8,848 bases of DNA from JAADGZ01 sp964596835 (GCA_964596835.1 CAZQVV010000109.1:1-8848), one strand, 5' to 3'. Shown: positions 1-6,869, counted from the stretch's first letter. Made by a program: numbers and translations. Notes: a model not told the origin generated them from the letters alone.

Positions 1-11
1 TAGTTACCGCT

Positions 12-2345
12 TCAGAAGGAATTCCAGTAATGCCCGTTTGTCTGCCGGAATAGATGCGGTTGCAAATCGCCTGTATTGGCGCCCAGGGTAAAACTAATCG
101 CGCCGCTTGCCCAGCTCTGATAATAAGGTATTTTCCGTAAGCGATAACGCGCCAGCACACTCGGATGAGGGAAACCATAGCGATTACGATAGCCGGTTGG
201 GAACAGAACATAGCGCGGGGAGACCGAATCAATGAATGCCGCCGTGGACGAAGTTTTACTGCCATGATGCGGCGCGACCAGGATCTCGGCCCGGAGATTA
301 TTCCCGTAACGGCGAACCAGTTCACGCTCGGCCGTCTTTTCAATGTCCCCGCTCAACAACAGACGCTGCCCACCCGCCTCTATCCACAGAACACAGGATC
401 GGTCGTTACGCCGCAGCCGGGTCTTCAATGGGGGATGCAGCAATCGAAACACGACCCCGTCCCAGTTCCACTGCTGTCCACGATGACAAGGATCGATGGC
501 TTGAATAATGCCTTTTTTCCTCGCCCTTTTCGGATCACTGGCTAATATTTCCCGCACCGGAATCTGCGCTAGCAGGGCCGATGCACCGCCAAGATGATCA
601 TTGTCGGCATGGCTCAGGATTAACCTGTCCACCCGGCGAATACCCTGATGCCGCAAAAACGGGATCAAGACGACGTCGCCCATATTGAAATTCGGCCCAA
701 ACCGTCCCCCGGTATCAAACACCAGCACATGATTCCGGGTTTGCACCACCGTCGCCAGTCCCTGTCCCACATCCAGTAGCGTGAACCGGGCTTCGCCCTG
801 CACCAGTGGTTCAAAGCGGGCAAACAGCACCGGCAACAGCATTACGCCACCCAGCCAGCGGACGGGGATTCCCTTAGGCGCCAGCAGCCAGAGCATCCCT
901 GAAAGGCTCAGAAGCAATGCCGGCAGAGACAGTAGCGAGGCGGACCAGGTGGCCAGGGGAACAGCCGCCAGCCAGGATAGATAGTCACTCAGTCTGTCCA
1001 GCAGCCAGGCCGCCGCTAAAAGCAGAAAGGCGGCCCAGTGCGGATCAAGAAACAGCAACAGGCTGCCCAGCAGGCTCAGGGGGGCAATGAGCAGACTCAC
1101 CAGAGGGATAGCAACAACATTCGCCAGCGGCGCTATCAGCGAGACTTGCTGGAAAAACAGCAACAGTAGCGGCATCAGTCCCAGCGTGACCCAAGCCTGA
1201 CTACGCCACCACTGCTGCCACTTATCCTGCTTGCCCGCGCGTGCCGCCAACCCATAGACTATCACCCAAACGGCAAAAAAGGAGAGCCAGAAACCGGCTG
1301 ACATCACGGCGAAGGGATCGACGATTAATACCGCCAGTAACGCCAGCGCCAGGGTACGGCCCGGACTGAGACGCCGATTGAAGATGATCGCCAACATCAC
1401 CACCGAGAGCATGATCAGGGCGCGCTGCGTGGGGATGGAAAACCCCGCCAGAGCCGCATAGACCAGCGCGGCCGCCATCGCACCCCAGGCTGCGGCTTTG
1501 GGTGCAGGACAATATAGCATTACAGGTCCGGAAAAACGCCAGAGCCTGTTCAGTAACAGAAACATCAGACCGGCTACCAGCCCTATATGCAAGCCGGAAA
1601 TCGCCACCAGATGACTGGTGCCGGTTTTTCGCAGCCACCGCCACTGGTCTGGCGTGATCAGGCTGCGTTCACCGATGGACAGCGCCAGCAACAGTCCCGT
1701 GCTGTGACTGCCACGGGTGATTTTGATAATATGATCACGGATTTTTTCCCGCAAACAAAGCATGAAACAGCTTGAAGAAAAGTTTGCTATTATATGATTT
1801 TTATCTGATTTTCTAATATAACCTGTCGCACGAATACGATGCTGAAACAACCAGCCTTCATAGTCAAACCCTCCCGGATTCATCAAGCCATGCGGTCGTT
1901 TCAGGCGAACCTGCAACTGCCAGTACTGACCCGCATGCAGATTTTCAGATCTGCCGACATGATACCAGCTAAGCCTTACTCGCCCCGGCGAGGGGTAGAC
2001 CTGTCCTGCCCGGGAGAGGCTTTCAATCTCGAATTCAAACCGGGTGCGACGGAAATTCTGCTCCGGCAGGCTGCTAACCCGCCCTCTGATCAACACATCC
2101 CGGCCCTCAAGCTCTGCGGGCAGTGAGTGCGCAAGAATCAGTTGCGCCTGCAACAATATCCAGCAGACACCCGCGAGCCACCCGCCCGTCAGGCGCCAGT
2201 AGCCTGGCAACAACAGCGCCATGAAAACAGCCGGAAGCAGCAGAAATGACCATTCCATCGCCGGTAAAATCCGGAACCACTGAAGCGAGAGAATTCCGGC
2301 CAGAAAGGCCATAACACCGGTTCGAAGGAGTAATCTTGAACGCAT
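12..2345 (-). CDS. comEC: DNA internalization competence protein ComEC/Rec2
   Basis: This 777-residue polytopic inner-membrane protein forms the channel that carries single-stranded DNA into the cytoplasm during natural transformation. The N-terminal part (about 25-200) has hydrophobic helices and a DUF4131-like soluble region. The membrane 'Competence' domain (about 215-490) carries the conserved run GTSHLVAISGLHIGL near residues 241-255. The C-terminal metallo-beta-lactamase-like domain (about 517-750) shows DVGQG, the metal-binding motif SHADNDHLGG (His579, Asp581, Asp583, His584), LLSGDIE and APHHGS, so the nuclease-like site appears intact. Length is normal for proteobacterial ComEC. The ATG start is supported by AAGGA seven bases upstream (2353-2357 on the plus strand). 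The gene is divergent from the DUF2062 gene, as I recall for other Gammaproteobacteria. The stretch coding for about residues 175-200 (1755-1830) is AT-rich and weakly conserved compared with the rest. Identification is secure; whether the strain is transformable is not shown here. Confidence 0.96.
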   Translation of the reverse strand: MRSRLLLRTGVMAFLAGILSLQWFRILPAMEWSFLLLPAVFMALLLPGYWRLTGGWLAGVCWILLQAQLILAHSLPAELEGRDVLIRGRVSSLPEQNFRRTRFEFEIESLSRAGQVYPSPGRVRLSWYHVGRSENLHAGQYWQLQVRLKRPHGLMNPGGFDYEGWLFQHRIRATGYIRKSDKNHIIANFSSSCFMLCLREKIRDHIIKITRGSHSTGLLLALSIGERSLITPDQWRWLRKTGTSHLVAISGLHIGLVAGLMFLLLNRLWRFSGPVMLYCPAPKAAAWGAMAAALVYAALAGFSIPTQRALIMLSVVMLAIIFNRRLSPGRTLALALLAVLIVDPFAVMSAGFWLSFFAVWVIVYGLAARAGKQDKWQQWWRSQAWVTLGLMPLLLLFFQQVSLIAPLANVVAIPLVSLLIAPLSLLGSLLLFLDPHWAAFLLLAAAWLLDRLSDYLSWLAAVPLATWSASLLSLPALLLSLSGMLWLLAPKGIPVRWLGGVMLLPVLFARFEPLVQGEARFTLLDVGQGLATVVQTRNHVLVFDTGGRFGPNFNMGDVVLIPFLRHQGIRRVDRLILSHADNDHLGGASALLAQIPVREILASDPKRARKKGIIQAIDPCHRGQQWNWDGVVFRLLHPPLKTRLRRNDRSCVLWIEAGGQRLLLSGDIEKTAERELVRRYGNNLRAEILVAPHHGSKTSSTAAFIDSVSPRYVLFPTGYRNRYGFPHPSVLARYRLRKIPYYQSWASGAISFTLGANTGDLQPHLFRQTNGHYWNSF

Positions 2346-2454
2346 TTTTTCATCCTTGAAGATTTGCGTGGAAAAATTTGTATTCTGATAATAAAAAACA
2401 GCGCCAGATCCATTACACTATGCGCGATCACATCCTGCTACGCACTAAACCTAA

Positions 2455-2646
2455 GGTATCCCCACAAAATAATGCCTAAAATTAAACAGATGAAAGAAAT
2501 ATCCGCCAATGAACGCGAATATTTTATGTTGATGTGCCTGAGGCACAGAATACGCCAATCAATGCTGTCGTCTTTATTGGCGTCTATTCGCGTTCATTGG
2601 CGGATAGATAAGTGTCTGGCTTTTAAAAAATATTCGTGGGGATACC
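2455..2646. repeat. MITE-like 192-bp palindromic element
   Basis: The element is an imperfect inverted repeat from end to end. Its outer 11 bases GGTATCCCCAC (2455-2465) recur inverted at 2636-2646, and an inner perfect 22-bp arm at 2500-2521 recurs inverted at 2585-2606. The middle of each arm has diverged. The 63-base centre holds two smaller palindromes: TGTGCCT-G-AGGCACA (2533-2547) and CGCCAAT...ATTGGCG (2553-2559 with 2576-2582). Imperfect direct repeats flank it: CGCACTAAACCTAA (2441-2454) touches the left end and CGCACTTAAACACTAA (2649-2664) lies two bases from the right end, which resembles a decayed target-site duplication. It encodes no transposase. A 42-base part of the left arm recurs at 8802-8843. 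A non-autonomous mobile element fits best; a structured transcribed repeat is the alternative. Confidence 0.7.
2573..2602. repeat. Three 10-bp tandem units inside the palindrome
   Basis: TTTATTGGCG, TCTATTCGCG and TTCATTGGCG follow one another without a gap, matching T-[TC]-[TC]-ATT-[GC]-GCG. The opposite arm carries the same unit in reverse (CGCCAATGAA at 2504-2513, then CGCGAATATT at 2514-2523). A 10-bp period is close to one helical turn, so each unit presents the same face of the DNA. Confidence 0.75.
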
Positions 2647-2676
2647 CCCGCACTTAAACACTAACATAGATCTGCC

Positions 2677-3201
2677 ATGCCAAAAAAATTCATTAAGCGC
2701 TATATGCCGGATCATAATAAAATCCGCAATAATCCTCAGCTAAACCGTTTTTTCGGCACCCTGCTCCATGATCCTAATCTCCTGCACCTGAATCGACGTT
2801 CGGTTTCCCGTGCATTTGCTGTGGGCCTGTTCATGGCGTTTGTTCCGGTTCCCTTTCAGATGTTCCTGGCCGCCGCTGGTGCGATTATTTTTAGAACTAA
2901 TCTACCTATTGCTATCGGCCTGGTCTGGGTGTCCAACCCCATCACCATGCCGCCTCTGTTCTATTTTTGCTACAAGATCGGCACTTTGGTATTACAAACG
3001 CCGGCACATCATATTCAATTTGTGCTCTCCATCAGCTGGCTCATGACTGAGCTTGCCAGTATCTGGCAGCCCTTTCTTCTGGGATGTTTTGTCGTCGGCA
3101 GCCTTAGCGCCCTGATTGGCGCCGCTGCCGTCCGCCTGCTCTGGCGACTGCATGTTATCCGTCATCTGAAACAACGGCGGCTGCGAATAAAAAAAATCTG
3201 A
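2677..3201 (+). CDS. DUF2062 membrane protein
   Basis: This 174-residue protein matches the DUF2062 family as I know it: a basic N-terminus (MPKKFIKRYMPD), the block LLHDPNLLHLNRRSVSRAF (about 31-49), a first hydrophobic segment AVGLFMAFVPVPFQMFLAAA (about 50-69), a second containing LVWVSNPITMPPLFYFCYKI (about 88-107), and a C-terminal membrane segment ending in a basic tail (HLKQRRLRIKKI). Its biochemical role is unknown; family members are small inner-membrane proteins, often next to comEC or exbBD-lpxK genes. The start at 2677 is chosen because the MPKKF-type N-terminus is typical of the family, although no clear Shine-Dalgarno sequence precedes it. The ATG at 2704 is the alternative. Transcription probably begins within or near the palindromic repeat immediately upstream. 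Confidence 0.9.
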   Translation: MPKKFIKRYMPDHNKIRNNPQLNRFFGTLLHDPNLLHLNRRSVSRAFAVGLFMAFVPVPFQMFLAAAGAIIFRTNLPIAIGLVWVSNPITMPPLFYFCYKIGTLVLQTPAHHIQFVLSISWLMTELASIWQPFLLGCFVVGSLSALIGAAAVRLLWRLHVIRHLKQRRLRIKKI

Positions 3202-3305
3202 CCCCAGAACAAACTGCCTGTCTTCCCCATACAGGCGGCTAAGACCAAGGCCATAGCGCCGACATAACAGAAATAAAAGTTTCAACCAACTGTCAATTAA
3301 CGGCA

Positions 3306-3368
3306 ACAAACCACCTCTAAAATCGTATTTCTGAGGTCAAAGCTAAAGTATTTAGCCGCGTGGTTTGT
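3306..3368. other. Possible three-way-junction RNA or DNA fold
   Basis: ACAAACCAC (3306-3314) pairs with GTGGTTTGT (3360-3368). It encloses two hairpins: one built from CCTC/GAGG (3314-3317 with 3333-3336) plus AAAT/ATTT (3320-3323 with 3327-3330), and one of GCTAAA-gta-TTTAGC (3342-3356). Together they give a compact three-way junction. The rest of the 293-base gap between 3202 and 3494 holds only weaker hairpins (GCCTGT/ACAGGC at 3216-3236 and TTGCGA/TCGCAA at 3421-3444), no gene and no convincing terminator for the DUF2062 gene. The fold starts 189 bases upstream of the phosphoesterase gene, so it could be a leader element or a dispersed repeat. Confidence 0.4.
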
Positions 3369-3494
3369 CGTAAATATTCTGTATAACGGCCTTGACCGCA
3401 CTTCCCCGGAGAGGCATCTGTTGCGAACATTCAAAGCATCGCAAAAAAACAGACTCTTACCCTTGTCAAATTTCAATATGATGGAGCATTTTAA

Positions 3495-4667
3495 ATGAAA
3501 AATATCAAATTTAAAACAATAGCCGCCGGTATGGCGTTTACGCTGGCGGGCATTTTTGCCGGTCAGGTCATGGCCCACTCATTGCCTGCGTTGAACGGCA
3601 TGGATAATGATGATGCCCTCGCAACAGCAAACACGTTCATAAACAATGCGCGCGATAACGAGCATCGCGACGATCAGGCACACCGGTTTGTCCAGAGACG
3701 GCATGAAGAACGGAGAAAATTGAAAGTCGCCCTGTGGGGAGATGAATTCTATAACGATGACCCTGCAACAAAAGCGGCTATGATCAAACAGACCGTCACG
3801 TCTATGAACAATCATGACCTCGATTTCACCCTGTTTGCCGGTGACACCAAAAATGGTCATACGCTGTGTACCGACACCGCTATCGGCCAGAATGTCGTCG
3901 ACATTTTCAACCAGATCAATGCGCCAACATTATATTCTGTGGGCGACAACGAATGGACTGACTGTCATCGAGTCAGCAATGGCAGCTATGATCCCATCGA
4001 ACGCCTGGCTTACCTCCGGAACGTGTTCTTTAGTAAAAAAGCAAGCCAGGGGAAACACCCTGTAAAAGTAGCTCGTCAGGGTGCTCTCGGACAGGCCTAT
4101 AGTGAAAACAGCCGTTTTGTAAAGAGTAATGTCGAGTTTGTCGCACTGCTTGTCCCCGGAAGTAATAACAACTTTGTTGCCACAAGCAAAGAATGCCACA
4201 AAAAATCGAATCGCACGCAGGCCGATTGTGATGCCGCTACCGCTGAATATATAGCGCGAAATAAAAAAGATATGGAGTGGTTAAAAGAATCGTTTGCTGA
4301 AGCCAGAGAAAATCACTACGCCGGCATTGTTATTGTCATACAGGCGGATGTATTTTTTCCTTTTGAGCTAAGCGATGGTGGATACAAGAAGAAATTCCTG
4401 CCCAACCTGAACGACAAGAACGGTTATACGAACTTCTTCAACACACTCGTCAAGGAAACACACAACTATAATGGACAGGTGCTACTGGTCCATGGCGATT
4501 CGCATTACTTCAGAATTGACAAAGCCATGTTCAATGCGGACGGCACGCTCACCAAAAACTTCACGCGTATTGAGGTTTTCGGTAACAAGGATAATAGCTG
4601 GATTGAAATGACGGTTGACCCGAAAAGCAAAAATGTCTTCTCATTTAAACCCGTTATTCTGAGATAA
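3495..4667 (+). CDS. Secreted calcineurin-like metallophosphoesterase family protein
   Basis: This 390-residue protein has a classic signal peptide: a basic start, a hydrophobic core and a VMA cleavage site after residue 27, so it is probably periplasmic or secreted. The mature part follows the order of the calcineurin-like phosphoesterase fold: ALWGDEF (Asp83), LFAGDTKNG (Gly116-Asp117), VGDNEWTDC (Asp151-Asn152-Glu153), VIQAD (Gln283) and VHGDSHYFRID (His333, His337). Several motifs depart from the textbook form: GDNE in place of GNHE, Gln in place of the motif-IV His, and HGDSH in place of GHxH. I recall GDNEWTDC and HGD[ST]HYFR as conserved within a bacterial subfamily, so these look like family features and not decay. 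Substrate is unknown. GGAG (3483-3486), eight bases before the ATG, supports the start. It appears monocistronic, closed by the hairpin at 4687-4712. Confidence 0.82.
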   Translation: MKNIKFKTIAAGMAFTLAGIFAGQVMAHSLPALNGMDNDDALATANTFINNARDNEHRDDQAHRFVQRRHEERRKLKVALWGDEFYNDDPATKAAMIKQTVTSMNNHDLDFTLFAGDTKNGHTLCTDTAIGQNVVDIFNQINAPTLYSVGDNEWTDCHRVSNGSYDPIERLAYLRNVFFSKKASQGKHPVKVARQGALGQAYSENSRFVKSNVEFVALLVPGSNNNFVATSKECHKKSNRTQADCDAATAEYIARNKKDMEWLKESFAEARENHYAGIVIVIQADVFFPFELSDGGYKKKFLPNLNDKNGYTNFFNTLVKETHNYNGQVLLVHGDSHYFRIDKAMFNADGTLTKNFTRIEVFGNKDNSWIEMTVDPKSKNVFSFKPVILR

Positions 4668-4686
4668 CGATTATAGGCTGTCTTGT

Positions 4687-4712
4687 GAGGGTGCCTGGCA
4701 ACAGGCACCCTC
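4687..4712 (+). terminator. Perfect 11-bp hairpin with a GCAA tetraloop
   Basis: GAGGGTGCCTG and CAGGCACCCTC form an uninterrupted 11-bp stem closed by GCAA, a GNRA tetraloop. It starts 20 bases after the phosphoesterase stop codon. The following bases (gcttgcagtt) have no real T run, so it may act as a weak intrinsic terminator or as a 3'-end stabilising hairpin. Confidence 0.6.
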
Positions 4713-4928
4713 GCTTGCAGTTAAACGACCCTCCTCGCAAAAATCGGACAGCACCTTGCCAGGGAATTGTCCGGAAATCTTTCAGACTCCCATCGCAACA
4801 ATCATTTTTACGTATCAGGCCACACAATCAGGCTGCCGTTGGCAGCGATGCTGGAAGGCGAATATGCCGCTTGACTGGCATCCTCTGGCTTTGCCACATA
4901 GACACATCGACTCGAAGGACCGACAGTG
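4713..4928. other. Non-coding stretch upstream of the HD-GYP gene
   Basis: The gap between the phosphoesterase stop and the HD-GYP frame is over 300 bases. After the terminator hairpin it contains one composite hairpin: CGGACA (4745-4750) pairs with TGTCCG (4768-4773), with an inner CCT-tgcc-AGG. A TTGACT hexamer lies at 4871-4876 but no good -10 box follows at normal spacing. I see no known riboswitch consensus here, including the c-di-GMP-I type. The open frames crossing it resemble no family I know. Confidence 0.5.
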
Positions 4929-5102
4929 ATGGATATAGTAAGTAGAAAATCCGAGGATCAAAATCTGTTTCTGGCGGGCATATCTGAGCTGGCATTTTTC
5001 GACTACACTTATACTTTGTCTAATAAGTGGCAGATACCCGATATATGGATTCGATCATTCGCTATATATTTTCCCGACCGCTACTCACCGCCCTGCTGGT
5101 AG
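4929..5102 (+). CDS. Candidate 57-codon upstream ORF overlapping the HD-GYP start
   Basis: ATG at 4929 is preceded by AAGGA (4915-4919) at nine bases, a better ribosome site than either possible start of the HD-GYP gene has. The frame encodes 57 residues beginning MDIVSRKSEDQNLFLAGISE and ends at TAG 5100-5102, inside the HD-GYP frame and out of phase with it. I recognise no domain. It could be a leader peptide whose translation influences the downstream start, the true N-terminus of the downstream protein separated by a frameshift, or chance. Two consecutive TAA codons directly before 5027 in the HD-GYP frame mean that protein cannot extend further upstream in phase. Confidence 0.3.
   Translation: MDIVSRKSEDQNLFLAGISELAFFDYTYTLSNKWQIPDIWIRSFAIYFPDRYSPPCW
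4989..5015 (+). promoter_or_regulatory. Possible sigma-70 promoter for the HD-GYP gene
   Basis: TATACT (5010-5015) matches the -10 consensus at five of six positions. CTGGCA (4989-4994) matches the -35 at four of six, with a short 15-bp spacer. Transcription from here would begin near 5022, leaving about five bases before the GTG at 5027 or about 23 before the ATG at 5045, a nearly leaderless message without a Shine-Dalgarno sequence. Confidence 0.3.
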
Positions 5103-6739
5103 GCACCAGCATCCATCTTTTTAATCAGCTTAACCTGTATCTGGCCTCCGGCGTCCTGCATTTCCGGCAGTGGCAAAACGGTATTTTTAATCATACGGCT
5201 TATACCCTGATTGACGTTCTCATCCCTTTTTTCGTGCCCTGGATGGTCGCCAGCTTTGGCTGTTATCTGTCCCGTTTTCGCCAGCAGCAGGTCATGAACA
5301 TGTTTCCAGACAGCAACCCGGATATCGTCATGTCACTGAATAATTCAGGTGTTGTTCAGTACGTCAACAAGTCCTGCGAAACCCTCCTTAAACAGCTTGG
5401 CATTGATCGCACTAATGCCACCTGTCTGCTGCCTGAGCATTTTCATACCTCTGCCCATACCGATAGAGACGGACATAACCCCACCACCGAGTCCATCCGT
5501 CATGGGCAACAGATCTTTCATTTTCGTCTCATGCGCAGTGATAAGCACACTCTTGTCATCGGCCATGACATTAGTGATCTGTATGCCCAACACAACCGGC
5601 TCGAAGGCGTGGTGCAACAATTTCATAACATGACTGAATACATGGACAGAACGCTGGAAAATTATGATCCCCTACACTTTGACGCCGACGAATATGATCA
5701 ACTGATCATTGAAAAACTGTTTTCAAAAAAAGCCATTGCCACTAATAACAATCCCGAGCATGTCTTTCTACTTGACTGGAAAAAAAGTAAGCCGGGCGGC
5801 TATCTCTACTCTATCAGCAACGATACTGTCTATCGCCGGGAATATATCGAGCTTGAAGACGATGTCAACCGCTATGCCATCATGTCCGGCGAAGAAGAAG
5901 TGGTGTTCATCAACTGGGAGGAGGATGCTGATAATCTTCAGGATTTTCAGGAACGATTTCATCCCCAGGTACGCCGCCATATTGGCATCATTGAACGTTA
6001 CACCACCTACCGTAGTGGCGACGTCGCCATTATCGCTTTTTATCACGGACGCAAGCTAGACCATTATGACGCCATGATACTTAAGGCGCTGGCAACTTTT
6101 TCCCAGTCCCTGCACCGTATCGCAGAAGAAAACCGGGAAACCGAACGCGCCTTTCTTTATACGGTCGATGCCCTTGCCCGTGCCGCAGAAGCCAACGATG
6201 AGGACACTGGCGCCCATATTGTACGCATTAACGAATATGCGAAGATCCTGGCTGAGGAAATGGGCATGGATGAACACTTCGTTAATATTATTCATTACTC
6301 TGCGCAAATGCATGATGTGGGTAAAGTTCACGTCTCTCCAGAGATTCTGAAAAAACCGGGCAAACTAACCGATGAGGAGTTCAGCAAAATGAAGGCCCAC
6401 CCGGCTTACGGCGCCCGTATTCTGGGTGATTCACCGCGACTGGCCATGGCCAGGGAAATCGCCCTTTATCACCATGAAAAATACACTGGCAAAGGCTATC
6501 CCCATGGCCTTGCTGGCGACGCCATTCCCCTGTCTGCCCGTATTGTCGCCCTTGCCGATGTCTATGATGCACTGCGCCAGGAGCGAGTCTATAAACCCGC
6601 CTTTTCCCATGAGAAGACGGTACACATTATTACTGAAGGAGACGGGCGCACCCTGCCGGATGATTTTGATCCAGAGGTGCTAGCTGCCTTCAGGCGCACT
6701 GAAAAAGATCTGGATCACATTTTCCACAACTACGTCTAA
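5045..6739 (+). CDS. Membrane-bound PAS/GAF-like HD-GYP c-di-GMP phosphodiesterase
   Basis: This protein (564 residues from the ATG at 5045) probably hydrolyses cyclic di-GMP at the inner membrane. Two hydrophobic helices (about 12-38 and 54-76) are followed by a PAS-like domain (about 91-185), a short coiled linker, a GAF-like region (about 215-355) and an HD-GYP domain (about 375-555). The catalytic set is complete: EDTGAH (His391), MHDVGK (His423-Asp424), MKAH (His452), HHEKYTGKGYP (His476, His477, Glu478; Gly484-Tyr485-Pro486), ADVYDAL (Asp505) and a FDPEVLAAF-type end. The two-helix module resembles NrtS nitrate/nitrite transporters as I recall them, with ALLVGTSIHLFNQ and VLIPFFVPWMVASFG matching their typical blocks. 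There is no GGDEF or EAL domain. GTG 5027 is the other possible start, directly after two stop codons; neither start has a clear Shine-Dalgarno sequence. No terminator with a T run follows. Confidence 0.93.
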   Translation: MDSIIRYIFSRPLLTALLVGTSIHLFNQLNLYLASGVLHFRQWQNGIFNHTAYTLIDVLIPFFVPWMVASFGCYLSRFRQQQVMNMFPDSNPDIVMSLNNSGVVQYVNKSCETLLKQLGIDRTNATCLLPEHFHTSAHTDRDGHNPTTESIRHGQQIFHFRLMRSDKHTLVIGHDISDLYAQHNRLEGVVQQFHNMTEYMDRTLENYDPLHFDADEYDQLIIEKLFSKKAIATNNNPEHVFLLDWKKSKPGGYLYSISNDTVYRREYIELEDDVNRYAIMSGEEEVVFINWEEDADNLQDFQERFHPQVRRHIGIIERYTTYRSGDVAIIAFYHGRKLDHYDAMILKALATFSQSLHRIAEENRETERAFLYTVDALARAAEANDEDTGAHIVRINEYAKILAEEMGMDEHFVNIIHYSAQMHDVGKVHVSPEILKKPGKLTDEEFSKMKAHPAYGARILGDSPRLAMAREIALYHHEKYTGKGYPHGLAGDAIPLSARIVALADVYDALRQERVYKPAFSHEKTVHIITEGDGRTLPDDFDPEVLAAFRRTEKDLDHIFHNYV

Positions 6740-6812
6740 AATCCCCCCTGCCTGAGATGACAGACCGCCCAATACCATGATGCGTTACTCAAAGAAATAA
6801 GCCACTCGTAGA

Positions 6813-6837
6813 TTGGGCTGAATGAAATGAAGCCCAA
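6813..6837. repeat. REP-like hairpin between convergent genes
   Basis: TTGGGCT (6813-6819) and AGCCCAA (6831-6837) form a 7-bp stem around an 11-base loop. With its flanks (cgtaga before, caa after) it resembles a short extragenic palindrome that I recall as dispersed in many gammaproteobacterial genomes (GTTGGGCTTCG...AGCCCAACCTACG). It lies between the convergent HD-GYP gene and the cysteine-rich gene and could cap both transcripts. The remaining bases of 6740-6869 show nothing else. Confidence 0.55.
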
Positions 6838-6869
6838 CAAGGCAAGTTTGTGAGAAACGGTGGCCGCGC

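Larger units (their letters stand above)
2346..2676. other. Intergenic region between comEC and the DUF2062 gene
   Basis: This 331-base gap separates two divergent genes and must hold both promoters. About 192 bases of it are a palindromic repeat (2455-2646). The part next to comEC (2346-2440) is AT-rich with several TATAAT-like hexamers on the minus strand, but no well-spaced -35/-10 pair stands out. Only 30 bases separate the repeat from the DUF2062 start, so its promoter probably lies inside or beyond the repeat. The open frame spanning 2364-2657 is a by-product of the repeat and not a gene. Confidence 0.7.

Noticed and set aside
1222..1644. 140-codon minus-strand frame inside comEC
   Set aside because: It lies fully within comEC in another phase, a shadow of its GC-rich coding bias.
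2455..2646. CRISPR array
   Set aside because: The repeats are inverted or immediately adjacent 10-bp units, without unique spacers between direct repeats.
2364..2657. 97-codon plus-strand frame across the comEC-DUF2062 spacer
   Set aside because: It runs through the palindromic repeat, shows no domain and has no ribosome site.
4685..4945. 86-codon plus-strand frame after the phosphoesterase
   Set aside because: It starts at a GTG just before the terminator stem, has no ribosome site and an arginine/proline-rich composition typical of a chance frame.
4815..4965. Minus-strand frame reading VAKPEDASQAAYSPSS, a possible gene remnant
   Set aside because: It has protein-like composition but no start with a ribosome site, matches no family I know and is too short to call a pseudogene.
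4713..5026. c-di-GMP riboswitch upstream of the HD-GYP gene
   Set aside because: A few bases such as ggctttgcc recall parts of the consensus, but the conserved core and the paired helices are not present.
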